Positions 16,891 through 26,270 of a stretch of 64,000 nucleotides of DNA are shown here, one piece after another. This stretch comes from Pseudolabrys sp. (GTDB lineage: Bacteria; Pseudomonadota; Alphaproteobacteria; Rhizobiales; Xanthobacteraceae). A model generated the notes under the pieces. That model had not been told where the DNA came from, ran no database searches, and was given only the letters and a program-made list of their open reading frames with translations. The position numbers and the translations under genes are program-made. The stretch spans positions 1-64,000 of the forward strand of contig JALHRB010000001.1 in NCBI GenBank assembly GCA_022841665.1, in the 5' to 3' direction. Position 1 is the stretch's first letter, and every line of letters starts with the position of its first letter.

Positions 16891-17583
16891 TTAAAATTTT
16901 TCCACCCAGGGACGCAGCTCGAGCTCCTGCGTCCAGGCGCTGCGCGGCTGGCGCAGCAGGTGCAGATAGCTCTGCGCGATGGCGTCGGGATCGAGCAGCG
17001 AATCCGGCGCGTCGGCGGGCTCAACGCGCCGCGCGCTGCGGATGCCGCCGTCGACCACGACATGGGCGACATGGATGCCCTTGGGCTGCAGCTCGCGCGC
17101 CAGGCTCTGCGCCAGCCCGCGCAGCGCGAACTTGCCCATGGCGAAGGGCGCCGACTGCGCATAGCCCTTCACGCTCGCGGAGGCGCCGGTGAACAGGATG
17201 GCGCCCTGCCCGCGCGGCAGCATGCGCCGCACGGCGGCCTGCGCCACCAGGAAGCCGCCGAAGGCGGTGATGGCCAGCGCCTTCTCCACTTCGGCGGGAT
17301 CGAGGTCAATGAAGGGCCCGCGCGTGCGGTAGCTGGCGTTGTAGACCACCACATCGGGCGTGAGCTTTGCGGCGTCGAGCTCGGCGAACAGCCGCTCGAC
17401 CTCGTCGCGCCTGGCCGCGTCGCAGTTGAAAGCCTTGGCGCCGGTGGCCTGCACGAACTCGGCAAGCTTGGCCGGCGAGCGCGCTGCCAGCGCGACCTGC
17501 ATGCCCTCCTTGCCGAAGGCGCGCGCGAGCGCGGCCGAAAGCCCGGAGCCGGCGCCGACGATGAGGGCGGATGTGTAGGTCAT
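16891..17583 (-). CDS. SDR-family oxidoreductase with Phe in place of the catalytic Tyr
   Basis: 230 residues. The Rossmann glycine motif is VGAGSGLSAALARAFG, and the NAS motif appears as YNASYRTRGP. The usual YxxxK reads F147-A-M-G-K151, so the catalytic Tyr is replaced while Lys151 is kept. GASASVKGYAQSAPFAMGKFALRGLAQ looks conserved in a subfamily, so this is probably a subfamily trait rather than decay. Activity may be lost or altered. The ATG at 17583 is set by the start of the Rossmann strand. It is probably co-transcribed with the binding-domain gene. Confidence 0.85.
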   Translation of the reverse strand: MTYTSALIVGAGSGLSAALARAFGKEGMQVALAARSPAKLAEFVQATGAKAFNCDAARRDEVERLFAELDAAKLTPDVVVYNASYRTRGPFIDLDPAEVEKALAITAFGGFLVAQAAVRRMLPRGQGAILFTGASASVKGYAQSAPFAMGKFALRGLAQSLARELQPKGIHVAHVVVDGGIRSARRVEPADAPDSLLDPDAIAQSYLHLLRQPRSAWTQELELRPWVEKF

Positions 17584-17596
17584 GCGGGCGACCTTA

Positions 17597-17631
17597 CCCG
17601 TCATGGCCCGGTCTGTCCCGGCCATGACGGG
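17597..17631. repeat. Short palindromic intergenic repeat
   Basis: A perfect 12-bp inverted repeat (CCCGTCATGGCC, 17597-17608 and 17620-17631) surrounds an 11-bp loop. A relative with the same CGGCCATGACGG arm lies near 63880-63907. Confidence 0.7.
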
Positions 17632-17654
17632 TCGCAGCAAGCGCGCGATCGCCG

Positions 17655-17930
17655 CTAGCGCCAGCCGGCCTGCCGGTCACAGGCGCGCCGCGCGGCGGGG
17701 TTGGCCTTTTCCCACTGCGTGATCGAGCGCGTCTCGTTGTCGTCCATCTTCTCGTTCATGCAGACGCAATAAGCGCGCACGATGGCCGGCGTCGCGCCCG
17801 GCTCGGCCTTGTTGTCGTCGATGCACTGGTTGACCCACTTCATGTCGTCGGCCGTCATCTTCTGCGCCGAAGCCGGGCCGGCCGCGAACAAGGCGGCTAC
17901 CGCTACCGCGCCAATCAACATTTTCTGCAT
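17655..17930 (-). CDS. Small secreted protein with four cysteines
   Basis: 91 residues. A signal peptide (MQKMLIGAVAVAALFAAGPASA) is followed by a helical mature part with Cys in VNQCIDDNK, YCVCMNEKM and ACDRQ, probably disulfide-bonded in the periplasm. It resembles Bradyrhizobium small exported proteins of unknown function. It is downstream of the DUF3617-type gene on the same strand. Confidence 0.75.
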   Translation of the reverse strand: MQKMLIGAVAVAALFAAGPASAQKMTADDMKWVNQCIDDNKAEPGATPAIVRAYCVCMNEKMDDNETRSITQWEKANPAARRACDRQAGWR

Positions 17931-17975
17931 GGTATTCCCTGGGGTTGGATTTCGAACCTGCCGCTTGAGGCTAGC

Positions 17976-18464
17976 TCATTTTCCCGTCGCCGTCCCCGGC
18001 TTGCAGTCGCCGACGCGCACGGCCTCGATCTTCTTGTCCTGCGCCATGGTCTTACCCATCATCGTCACCGCCGACTTCATGGTGCCCGAATAGCGCGTCG
18101 CGGAGACGAAGGTGTAGGTGCCGGAGATGTCGAACAGGAACTGCTTGGCGTCGCCGCAGCGCATGGCGAAGACGACGCTGTTGCCGCTCTCGCGCACCTC
18201 GAACTTCTGGCACGCGCCGGCGTCCTTCTGCATCTGCTCCTTCATCTCTTTGACGATGTTGGTGGCGTCGCGCGCCTCCTCCGCCGTCATGCAGCTCTTG
18301 TCGACCTCCGGCGGCACCGGCTTGCCATCCTCGGTGCCGGTCGCCGTCTCCTGCCATTCGCCGGGCTGAAGGGTGATGGCGGCGTGGGTGGGGGCTGCGG
18401 CCAGAAGGCCGGCGGCAAACAAAAGGCCGAACGCGGCCGCGCGTGATGTCGTGGTCAGGATCAT
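17976..18464 (-). CDS. DUF3617-type periplasmic protein
   Basis: 162 residues. A signal peptide (about 1-29, ending THAA) precedes ITLQPGEWQETATGT, the usual opening of DUF3617 proteins, then a conserved SCMTAEEARDA and a GTYTFVSATRYSGTMKS strand pair near the end. The function is unknown; several cysteines suggest disulfides. It is separated from the next small secreted gene by about 45 bp. Confidence 0.82.
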   Translation of the reverse strand: MILTTTSRAAAFGLLFAAGLLAAAPTHAAITLQPGEWQETATGTEDGKPVPPEVDKSCMTAEEARDATNIVKEMKEQMQKDAGACQKFEVRESGNSVVFAMRCGDAKQFLFDISGTYTFVSATRYSGTMKSAVTMMGKTMAQDKKIEAVRVGDCKPGTATGK

Positions 18465-18534
18465 GAGTGCCCTCCGGGCTCGATTCGCCTTCGCCGATGC
18501 GCGACTATAATCGAGGAGCTTCCTCCGGCGCCAC

Positions 18535-18567
18535 TTGACCGCCCTATTTATTGTATATACAATAAAT
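18535..18567 (+). promoter_or_regulatory. Promoter overlapped by a perfect 22-bp palindrome (putative BrnA autoregulatory operator)
   Basis: TTGACC (18535-18540) and TACAAT (18558-18563), 17 bp apart, form a good sigma-70 promoter. A perfect 22-bp AT-rich palindrome (18546-18567, centre TGTATATACA) covers the spacer and the -10. It sits 24 bp before the brnA start, where an autorepressor would bind. Confidence 0.75.
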
Positions 18568-18590
18568 GACGTGGAAAGTCAGGAAGGCCA

Positions 18591-18923
18591 ATGGCCGCGA
18601 AAAAGAAAAGTACGGCGCCGAGATCGAAGCCCGTCGGTAGCGACATGAAGAAGGTCGATGCCTATGTGCTCGGCCCGAAGGATTACGAGGAAATTCCCGA
18701 ACTCACCGAGGAATGGTTCAAGCGGGCTGATCTCTATGAGGGCGGTCGGCTCATCAAGCGCGGGCGGCCACCCTCGCCGCAGCCCAAGAAAGCGCTCAGC
18801 TTGCGGCTCGACGCCGACATCGTCGCCCATTATCGCCGCAGCGGCCGCGGCTGGCAGAGCCGCATCAACGAGGCGCTGCGCAAGGCAGCGAAGCTGCCGG
18901 CGGAGAAGAGGAAGAAGGCGTGA
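18591..18923 (+). CDS. brnA: BrnA-family antitoxin, apparently orphan
   Basis: 110 residues. The C-terminal region LSLRLDADIVAHYRRSGRGWQSRINEALRKA is the BrnA ribbon-helix-helix pattern. BrnA normally follows and neutralises the RelE-fold ribonuclease BrnT and represses their operon. Here no brnT-like frame precedes it: the upstream 126 bp is promoter, and the gene before that is the divergent DUF3617-type gene. It therefore looks like a solo regulator. AGGAAGG lies about six bases before the ATG. The palindrome over its promoter supports autoregulation. Confidence 0.85.
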   Translation: MAAKKKSTAPRSKPVGSDMKKVDAYVLGPKDYEEIPELTEEWFKRADLYEGGRLIKRGRPPSPQPKKALSLRLDADIVAHYRRSGRGWQSRINEALRKAAKLPAEKRKKA

Positions 18924-18943
18924 GCTGCGCGGCGAACCTCTCT

Positions 18944-19048
18944 CCGCCCTCATCTTGAGGAGCGGCCGTTAGGCCGCGTCTCGAAGGATGGGGCGGCCCC
19001 ATGGTTCGAGGCGCTCCTGCGGAGCGTTCCTCACCATGAGGCCGGGAG
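18944..19048. repeat. Dispersed intergenic repeat with hairpins
   Basis: The stretch CTCATCTTGAGGAGCGG...CCGCGTCTCGAAGGATGG recurs in nearly the same form at 55265-55303, showing that it is a dispersed element. The right part can pair with the left (CCTCATGGTGAGG-type arms). It fills the gap between brnA and the broken gene. Confidence 0.7.
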
Positions 19049-19089
19049 AGGCGCTTGGGCACGGCGCTACGCGCTTTGCCAACCTGCGT

Positions 19090-19385
19090 TCACTCACCTA
19101 TGTGGTGCCAGTCTTCTTCGCGCAGACTACGGAGAAACGTTTCTACCTCGACTAAAGCACCGTTTGCATGCGCCCATTCAATATGCTCGCTCAATCGTAC
19201 CATCTTGGAAATCGCCGGGCTGTCATGCCACGCCGCAAGAATGAGTGGCATGAAGGCTCCCAACCAGCACTGATTTGCTTCCGGTTAGGAAGCATTTGCC
19301 ACAGTTGGTTCCATTTCTGCGGCATTGGGCAAACTCGGCCGTTTTGCCGACAATAGGCGATTAGGTCTTCGACCCTCTCAGTCAT
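19090..19385 (-). pseudogene. Small conserved gene broken by a one-base deletion
   Basis: From the ATG at 19385 the frame reads MTERVEDLIAYCRQNGRVCP followed by MPQKWNQLWQMLPNRKQ and then GWEPS. Near 19247-19253 the sense continues in another frame as PLILAAWHDSPAISKMVRL, then EHIEWAHANGALVEVETFLRSLREEDWHHIGE and a stop at 19090. Restoring one base (TCA-TG-CCA read as TCA-CTG-CCA) joins both halves into a protein of about 98 residues. I recall similar short hypothetical proteins in Bradyrhizobium. It starts four bases after the mccB stop, so it was probably the last gene of that operon. A sequencing error is the alternative. Confidence 0.7.
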
Positions 19386-19389
19386 CCCC

Positions 19390-20997
<1,608 letters not shown>

Positions 20998-21083
20998 TTG
21001 CGCCTCCCCGGACGGCGCAAAAGGTGCCCCGCGGGAACCGGGAAGGCAATGCCCGCGCGCCGGCATCAATCTGCATCGCTTTC

Positions 21084-21108
21084 GGAACCGCCCGCCGCCG
21101 CATGCGTT
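21084..21108 (+). promoter_or_regulatory. EcfG-type general stress promoter
   Basis: GGAAC (21084-21088) and CGTT (21105-21108) are separated by 16 bp. It is 65 bp upstream of the DUF1236 gene. Confidence 0.75.
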
Positions 21109-21172
21109 CACATGACCTAAACGCATCACAGGAATGCGCATGTTCGTGGGGTAGCCAAAAGGAGGCACACCG

Positions 21173-21928
21173 ATGAAGACTTTGAATTTGCTATCCGGCG
21201 TCGCGGCCACCGTGCTGCTCAGCGCCAGCGTCGCGCTGGCGCAGGCCCCGCAGGCGCCCGAAAAGGCGCCGGCGGCTCAGCGGCAGGCGCCCGCCGAGAA
21301 GATGGCGCCGGCGATGAACGCCGGCGAGCAGAAGGGCACGACCGGTCAGGCGTCGCCCGGCATGAAATCCGAGCCCTCGACCACCGGCCAGGGTTCGCCC
21401 GCGCCGGGCATGAAGGCCGGCGAGCAGAAGCCGTCCACCGCCGGCCAGGCTCCCTCGGGCGCCGATCCCAAAGCGTCGTCCGACACCAAAGCCTCCTCCG
21501 ACACGAAGGCGAAGAGCTCGACCGAAATGAACAAGTCGGACAAGAGCGCGACCGACGCCAACAAGAACGACGCCGCCAAGGGCGCCGCGTCCACCACCGA
21601 CAGCAAGTCGAAAGACAGCGCGCAGGGCGCCTCGTCGACCACGACGGGCCAAGGTGCGGCGGCCGGCGCCGCCAAGCTGTCGACCGAGCAGCAGACCAAG
21701 ATCACGACGACGTTCAAGTCGGCCAAGATCCAGAGCGTGCCGAAGTCGCAGATCAACGTCTCGATCTCGGTCGGCACCAAGCTGCCGCCGACGCTGCGCT
21801 ACACGCCGATCCCGGCCGAGGTGGTGACCGTGTATCCGCAGTGGCGCGGCTACTACGTCATCCTGGTCGACGGCCAGTACATCATCGTCGAGCCGCGCAC
21901 GCACGAGATCGTCTACATCATCGTGTAA
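21173..21928 (+). CDS. DUF1236 exported protein with long low-complexity linker
   Basis: 251 residues. A signal peptide (about 1-23) is followed by a long Ala/Ser/Thr/Lys/Gly-rich region (24-165) with repeated TTGQ and ASSDTK words, then a C-terminal DUF1236 domain ([44 protein letters not shown]). DUF1236 proteins are envelope proteins of Rhizobiales with unknown role, often stress-linked. AAGGAGG precedes the ATG. The EcfG-type promoter upstream supports stress induction. Confidence 0.88.
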   Translation: MKTLNLLSGVAATVLLSASVALAQAPQAPEKAPAAQRQAPAEKMAPAMNAGEQKGTTGQASPGMKSEPSTTGQGSPAPGMKAGEQKPSTAGQAPSGADPKASSDTKASSDTKAKSSTEMNKSDKSATDANKNDAAKGAASTTDSKSKDSAQGASSTTTGQGAAAGAAKLSTEQQTKITTTFKSAKIQSVPKSQINVSISVGTKLPPTLRYTPIPAEVVTVYPQWRGYYVILVDGQYIIVEPRTHEIVYIIV

Positions 21929-21948
21929 GCGAAACTGCCGATCGCGGG

Positions 21949-21980
21949 AACGGCCGGGAACTTCCCGGCCGTTTTCTTTT
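21949..21980 (+). terminator. Rho-independent terminator
   Basis: AACGGCCGGGA and its complement TCCCGGCCGTT form a strong hairpin (21949-21973) followed by TTTCTTTT, just after the DUF1236 gene. Confidence 0.85.
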
Positions 21981-22002
21981 GCGGCAAGCGCCGCCGGTTC
22001 CG

Positions 22003-22027
22003 GGAACTCCGCTCGGCTGCCTCCGTT
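22003..22027 (+). promoter_or_regulatory. EcfG-type general stress promoter
   Basis: GGAAC (22003-22007) and CGTT (22024-22027) are separated by 16 bp, 42 bp upstream of the 22069 start. Confidence 0.75.
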
Positions 22028-22068
22028 GAACGTAGGCACCGGTTCCGGTGCCAGCCAAGGAGGTACTC

Positions 22069-22419
22069 ATGAAGACATGCACGACACTGACCGCGGCCGC
22101 CGCGCTGCTCGCCGGCATCACCATCGCCGGCGCGCAAAACATGCCCAGCAACCCGCCGCAGAATTCGTCCCCCAACCAGATCAACAAGGGCAGCGCGCCT
22201 GGCGTGAATTCGGGCACACAGAGCCAGCGCTCCGCGCAGACGCCAGGAAAGTCCGGCCCGAGCATCGCCGGCAGTGCGAAGTTCTGCCTGCAATCCACGC
22301 CGGGATCGAACACGCTTGACTGCAAGTATCAGACGATGGCCGCCTGCCAGCAGGTCGCCAAAACGGACTACAAGAACTGCGTCGAAAACCCGCGCGCCGG
22401 AACCACCGGTTCGCGCTGA
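22069..22419 (+). CDS. Small exported protein with DUF3551-like Cys pattern
   Basis: 116 residues. A signal peptide (MKTCTTLTAAAALLAGITIAGA) is followed by an Asn/Ser/Gly/Gln-rich linker, then a short Cys domain: FCLQSTPGSNTLDCKYQTMAACQQ...DYKNCVENPR. The C...DCxYxTxxxC...C spacing resembles DUF3551 proteins of Bradyrhizobiaceae. AAGGAGG lies before the ATG. It is one of three consecutive genes with EcfG-type promoters. Confidence 0.75.
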   Translation: MKTCTTLTAAAALLAGITIAGAQNMPSNPPQNSSPNQINKGSAPGVNSGTQSQRSAQTPGKSGPSIAGSAKFCLQSTPGSNTLDCKYQTMAACQQVAKTDYKNCVENPRAGTTGSR

Positions 22420-22472
22420 TTGTGGCGCGTTGCGTCCGCGCTTGACGCGGGCGCAACGCTCCCCTGCGCAAC

Positions 22473-22498
22473 GGAACCTCGCCCCGCACTCGCACGTT
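22473..22498 (+). promoter_or_regulatory. EcfG-type general stress promoter
   Basis: GGAAC (22473-22477) and CGTT (22495-22498) are separated by 17 bp, 44 bp upstream of the CsbD gene. Confidence 0.75.
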
Positions 22499-22541
22499 GA
22501 CCGTGCGAGTGCTTCATCCGTCCAAACAAAATGAGGAACCA

Positions 22542-22724
22542 ATGAACAAGGACCGCATCGAAGGCAGCTTCGAGCAAGCCAAGGGTAAGACCAAGGAAGT
22601 GACCGGCAAGGTCACCGGCGACGCCAAGCTGGAAGCGGAAGGCAAGGCGCAGAAGACCGCCGGCAAAGTTCAGAATACCGTCGGCGGCATGAAGGACGCG
22701 GTCAAGGAAGCCGTCGAGGATTGA
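22542..22724 (+). CDS. CsbD family stress protein
   Basis: 60 residues. MNKDRIEGSFEQAKGKTKEVTGKVTGDAKLEAEGKAQKTAGKVQ is the CsbD signature. CsbD-like proteins are small, hydrophilic and helical, and are strongly induced under general stress in many bacteria; the molecular function is unknown. The start at 22542 follows a GAGG. The EcfG promoter fits the family. Confidence 0.93.
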   Translation: MNKDRIEGSFEQAKGKTKEVTGKVTGDAKLEAEGKAQKTAGKVQNTVGGMKDAVKEAVED

Positions 22725-22778
22725 TGGCGCGAGCCATCGCTTGACGGCTGGCGGACCAGCCGCATCCCTCTGTCGACG

Positions 22779-22810
22779 AAAACCCGGCTTCGCGCCGGGT
22801 TTTCTTTTTT
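22779..22810. terminator. Bidirectional Rho-independent terminator
   Basis: AACCCGGC-TTCGC-GCCGGGTT with flanking A and T runs lies between the convergent CsbD and endonuclease-fold genes. Confidence 0.85.
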
Positions 22811-22832
22811 GCGCACAAGCCCTCCCCGTAGC

Positions 22833-23528
22833 TCAGGGCCGCAAGTCCGCGATCACCGGCAGATGGTCGGACAGCGCGCGCGCCTCGGTATCGACGCAGC
22901 TTGCGACCAGCGCCGTGCGCGGCCGGCAATAGATGCGGTCGAAGCGGAACAGCGGACAAAAGGACGGGAACGTGCGGTGACGCGTGCGCCCGCCCAGCAC
23001 GCGCGTCAGCACCTTGCGCACCGAGCCCGGCCAGAACCAGTCGTTGAAATCGCCCACCACGACGGCGGGCCCCTCGCCTTGCGCCATGTCGATCAGCGTG
23101 CGCGCCTGCCCGCGCCGCTCGTGCACGCTTAAGCCCAGATGGGTGGCGACCACGGTGATCTTGCCGTGCGGGGTCGCCACCTGCGCGCGGATGGCGCGGC
23201 GCGGCTCGCGCTCCGGAAACGAGATGTCGCGCACTTCCTGCGTCTCGATCGGCCAGCGGCTGATCAGCATCTGCCCGTAGTCGCCGTCCTTGGTCGTGAT
23301 CGACTTGGCGCCGATCCCATAGAGCCCGACCGCGCCGGGCAGGAAGTCGAAGGGATTGGCGGCGTCGGCCAGCGGGCGGCGCGAGTCCACCTCCTGCAAG
23401 GCGACGATGTCGGGATCCCAGCGCCGGATCAGCGCCACCACGCGCATCAGGTCGAAGCGCGGGTTGCACCCGAAAGCGCCGTGGATGTTCCAGGTCATGA
23501 CGCGGATCGTGCCTTCGCTTCGGTTCAC
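22833..23528 (-). CDS. Endonuclease/exonuclease/phosphatase (EEP) family protein
   Basis: 231 residues. EEP motifs are MTWNIHGA, DIVALQEVDSRR, THLGLSVHERRGQ, VVVGDFNDWFW and LSDHLPVIADL; the metal-binding Asn, Glu, Asp and His are all present. The family includes nucleases, sphingomyelinases and phosphoinositide phosphatases. The GTG at 23528 overlaps the stop of the upstream phospholipase D-VTT gene (GTGA), so the two are coupled and a role in membrane lipid or headgroup hydrolysis is plausible. No signal peptide is seen. The open frame continues upstream inside the neighbouring gene, but only as an antisense-free shadow. Confidence 0.87.
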   Translation of the reverse strand: MNRSEGTIRVMTWNIHGAFGCNPRFDLMRVVALIRRWDPDIVALQEVDSRRPLADAANPFDFLPGAVGLYGIGAKSITTKDGDYGQMLISRWPIETQEVRDISFPEREPRRAIRAQVATPHGKITVVATHLGLSVHERRGQARTLIDMAQGEGPAVVVGDFNDWFWPGSVRKVLTRVLGGRTRHRTFPSFCPLFRFDRIYCRPRTALVASCVDTEARALSDHLPVIADLRP

Positions 23529-25630
23529 CGCGCGCCGCTCCAGTAGCGCGCCACCAGCGCCTGCACGGCAATCGAGAGCGCGATCCAGCCGGCGACCGCG
23601 AGCGCCAGCCAGGCGAAGTCGGCCGGACTCGGATTGGTGAGGATGCGCGCGAACTGATGGCCGACCGCCGAGATCATGATCAGCCCGGGCAGCATGCCGA
23701 GCAGCGTGCCGGCGGTATAGGCAAAGACCGGGATCGAGCTGGCGCCGGCCACCAGGTTCACCACCGTGAAGGGCGCGACCGGCACCATCCGCAACGCCGC
23801 GATGGTGATGACGCCGCGCTTGGCCGCCTGCCGCCGGATACGGTTGAGCCGCGGCCCCAGAATGTCGCGCAGGGTTTTCTTGCCGATGGCGGCGCCCAGC
23901 GCGTAGGTCGCAAGCGCGCTGGCGAGCGCGCCGGCCGCAGCATAGGCGAAGCCGAACCACGGCCCGAAGGCGGCCGCGGTCGCGGCGATCAGCACCGTCA
24001 CCGGAAACAGCACCAGCCCGGCCAGCACGAAGGCGCCCACCACCACCACCGGCGCCAGCGGATTGCCCGCGATGTCGCTGAACAGGCTCTTCACCACCTG
24101 CGGATTGGCCAGCGGCATGAATTGCCAGGCCAGCGCCAGCGCCACGATCAGCAGGCCCGCCCCGACCACCTTGGCGATGGTCGCGACATGGCGCGACGAC
24201 ACGCGGCGCCCGAAGATGGTGCCGACGAATTGCTCCGCGCCGATCGGCTTCTCGGGATCGGCGACGCCCTGAATGAGGCCGACCAGGTCGGGGCCGCTCA
24301 GCGGCTCGTCGACGATCGGCTCCAGGCTATGGCCCTCGCGCGCCAGGCTGCGCGCGGCTTTCACCGGCGAACCGCCGTTCTCCGCCAGCGCGGCCTCGAC
24401 GTCCTTTGCCGTCGCGCCGCAATGATGCCCGAGCAATCCGTTGCGCAGATGGACGATGCGCCCGCGCTGGTCTTCGCTTTCGCCGACGATGACGAGGTCG
24501 CACTCGGTGTCGGTGCCCATCGAGCGGTTGTTCAGGTTGGCCGAGCCGACGCGCAGAATGCGGTCGTCGACGACCATCACCTTGGCGTGCACCATCACCG
24601 CGCTGGCGCGTTCGCCGTCGGCGACTTTCGGATAAGCGAGAAACACGCGCTCGCCACCGGCCTCCTGCAGCGTCTTTGTGAAGCGCATGCGGCCGGCGCG
24701 CATGCTCTGCGCCTCCAGCCAGGAATCGTGCGAATCCGGCGCGACGATCAGCACCTCCAGCTCCGGCCGCTCGCGCAGGCGCTTGGCCAGGCGCTCGGCG
24801 ATGGCCGGCGCGGTCAGGAACTGGTTCTCGATGTAGATCGAGCGCTCGGCCGCGTCGATGCTGTCGAGGAACAGTTGCGCGACCTCCTCGACCTGCTCCT
24901 GCTGCTCGTAGACCGGCTGCGTGCGCGCGATGCCGATTTCGACGTCGGTAAAATGCGGCTCGACCGGATCGGGCCAGGGATCGGTGTCGACCTGCGGCCT
25001 GGGCAGGTCCTCGCAGGCCGCGCAGGACCAGCGCCCGCGCAGCAGCTCGCCGAGCGCCCGCGCCGCCTCCCCGTCCACCACCATCTGCACGTCATGGAAC
25101 GGCCGGTAGGGCTTGCCATCGGGGTCGACCCGATGCGGCTCGTCGAGCCGGTGCTTGCTGGTGTCCCAGCGCCGGATGGTGATGTCGAGCCCGCCGCTGA
25201 AGGCAACCTTGTCGTCGATCACCACCAGTTTCTGGTGCTGCGAGGAGCCGAGCGGCACGCAGTCGTCGAGGCAGAAGCGGACGCGGGACGGCGTGTTCCA
25301 GGCGAGCGCCATGGTCGGAAAAAGGTCGCGCTCGGCCGCGTAAAGGACGGAGAAGTCCCACAGCAGGATGCAGACGTCGAGCTCCGGCCTTTCGTTCACC
25401 AGGGCGGCGAGAAAGGCGGCGAGCTCGGCCGGATAGCCGTCTCCCGCCTCGCCCGAGCGGCCGACCAGCCGCGTCTGGCTGTGGATGTCCCAGCCGGCGA
25501 TCAGGATGGAGCGCTGCGCCTTGCGCATCGCCTGGCGCAACGCGTCGAAATAGGCGGCGCCGTCCACGAGCACCGCCGCGCGCGAAGCTTTCGCCACGCG
25601 CCAGACATTCCGGTCGGGTTGGAGGATCAT
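23525..25630 (-). CDS. Phospholipase D-like protein fused to a VTT/DedA membrane domain
   Basis: About 701 residues. Two HKD motifs are complete: HQKLVVIDD and HAKVMVVDD followed by GSANLNNRSMGTDTE, so the cardiolipin-synthase/phospholipase D active site should form. After about residue 470 come several hydrophobic segments with the VTT (SNARE-associated, DedA-like) pattern, including RMVPVAPFTVVNLVAGAS. VTT proteins are linked to lipid scrambling, so the fusion suggests a phospholipid-remodelling enzyme. The start is uncertain: the ATG at 25630 lacks a good ribosome site, and an in-frame start at 25708 is possible. Confidence 0.85.
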   Translation of the reverse strand: MILQPDRNVWRVAKASRAAVLVDGAAYFDALRQAMRKAQRSILIAGWDIHSQTRLVGRSGEAGDGYPAELAAFLAALVNERPELDVCILLWDFSVLYAAERDLFPTMALAWNTPSRVRFCLDDCVPLGSSQHQKLVVIDDKVAFSGGLDITIRRWDTSKHRLDEPHRVDPDGKPYRPFHDVQMVVDGEAARALGELLRGRWSCAACEDLPRPQVDTDPWPDPVEPHFTDVEIGIARTQPVYEQQEQVEEVAQLFLDSIDAAERSIYIENQFLTAPAIAERLAKRLRERPELEVLIVAPDSHDSWLEAQSMRAGRMRFTKTLQEAGGERVFLAYPKVADGERASAVMVHAKVMVVDDRILRVGSANLNNRSMGTDTECDLVIVGESEDQRGRIVHLRNGLLGHHCGATAKDVEAALAENGGSPVKAARSLAREGHSLEPIVDEPLSGPDLVGLIQGVADPEKPIGAEQFVGTIFGRRVSSRHVATIAKVVGAGLLIVALALAWQFMPLANPQVVKSLFSDIAGNPLAPVVVVGAFVLAGLVLFPVTVLIAATAAAFGPWFGFAYAAAGALASALATYALGAAIGKKTLRDILGPRLNRIRRQAAKRGVITIAALRMVPVAPFTVVNLVAGASSIPVFAYTAGTLLGMLPGLIMISAVGHQFARILTNPSPADFAWLALAVAGWIALSIAVQALVARYWSGAR

Positions 25631-25790
25631 GCGGCCGCGTTCGTCCCGGTTCGTGCAAGAATTACCGGGGGTTAACGCACGGTGGGAACTTTGGTTCGCC
25701 GCCTCCACGGCGCCCGGCCGGCAATCACATATTCGCGTTTAGCCCGCGCAAATGGCCCGTGCTTTGCTTGCCTTTCAGGCATGTGATTCC

Positions 25791-26267
25791 ATGTCCCGCC
25801 GCACCGAAATCTCCTCCGGCATCCTGGCCTATCGCCGCGCGCGCGGGCTCGAGCTGCTGCTCGCCCACCCGGGCGGCCCCTACTGGCGCAACAAGGACGA
25901 AGGCGCCTGGTCGATTCCCAAAGGCGTGGTGGTGTCGGGCGACGTGTTCGCCTGCGCCAAGCGCGAGTTCAACGAGGAGACCGGGCTGGTCGCCGAAGGC
26001 GCGTTCATCACGCTCACGCCGCTGAAGCAGAAGAGCGGCAAGATCGTGCACGCTTTCGCGCTCGAGGCGGATTTCGACCTCGCCGCCTTCTCCAGCAACA
26101 GCTTCGAGATGGAATGGCCGCCGCGCACGGGCCGGCGGCAGGCCTTTCCGGAGATCGACCGCATCGCCTATTTCCCGCTGGCCGTCGCGCGCAAGAAGAT
26201 CCTGCCCGGCCAGAAGCCGTTCATCGAAGAACTGGTGAAGAAGCTGCGCGAGGCGGAGAAGGCGTAA
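25791..26267 (+). CDS. Nudix hydrolase
   Basis: 158 residues. The Nudix box reads GVVVSGD-x7-REFNEETGL: REFNEE is intact, while the Glu after G-x5 is Asp. ISSGILAYRR, WSIPKG and the following helix fit bis(5'-nucleosyl)-tetraphosphatase-like or general NUDIX proteins that cleave nucleoside diphosphates linked to another moiety. The substrate is not predictable. The ATG at 25791 directly precedes the domain. Confidence 0.88.
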   Translation: MSRRTEISSGILAYRRARGLELLLAHPGGPYWRNKDEGAWSIPKGVVVSGDVFACAKREFNEETGLVAEGAFITLTPLKQKSGKIVHAFALEADFDLAAFSSNSFEMEWPPRTGRRQAFPEIDRIAYFPLAVARKKILPGQKPFIEELVKKLREAEKA

Positions 26268-26270
26268 AGC

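Noticed and set aside
22833-23960. 375-residue form of the EEP protein
   Set aside because: The first 144 residues are a frame-shadow of the phospholipase D-VTT gene; the GTG at 23528 gives the family length.
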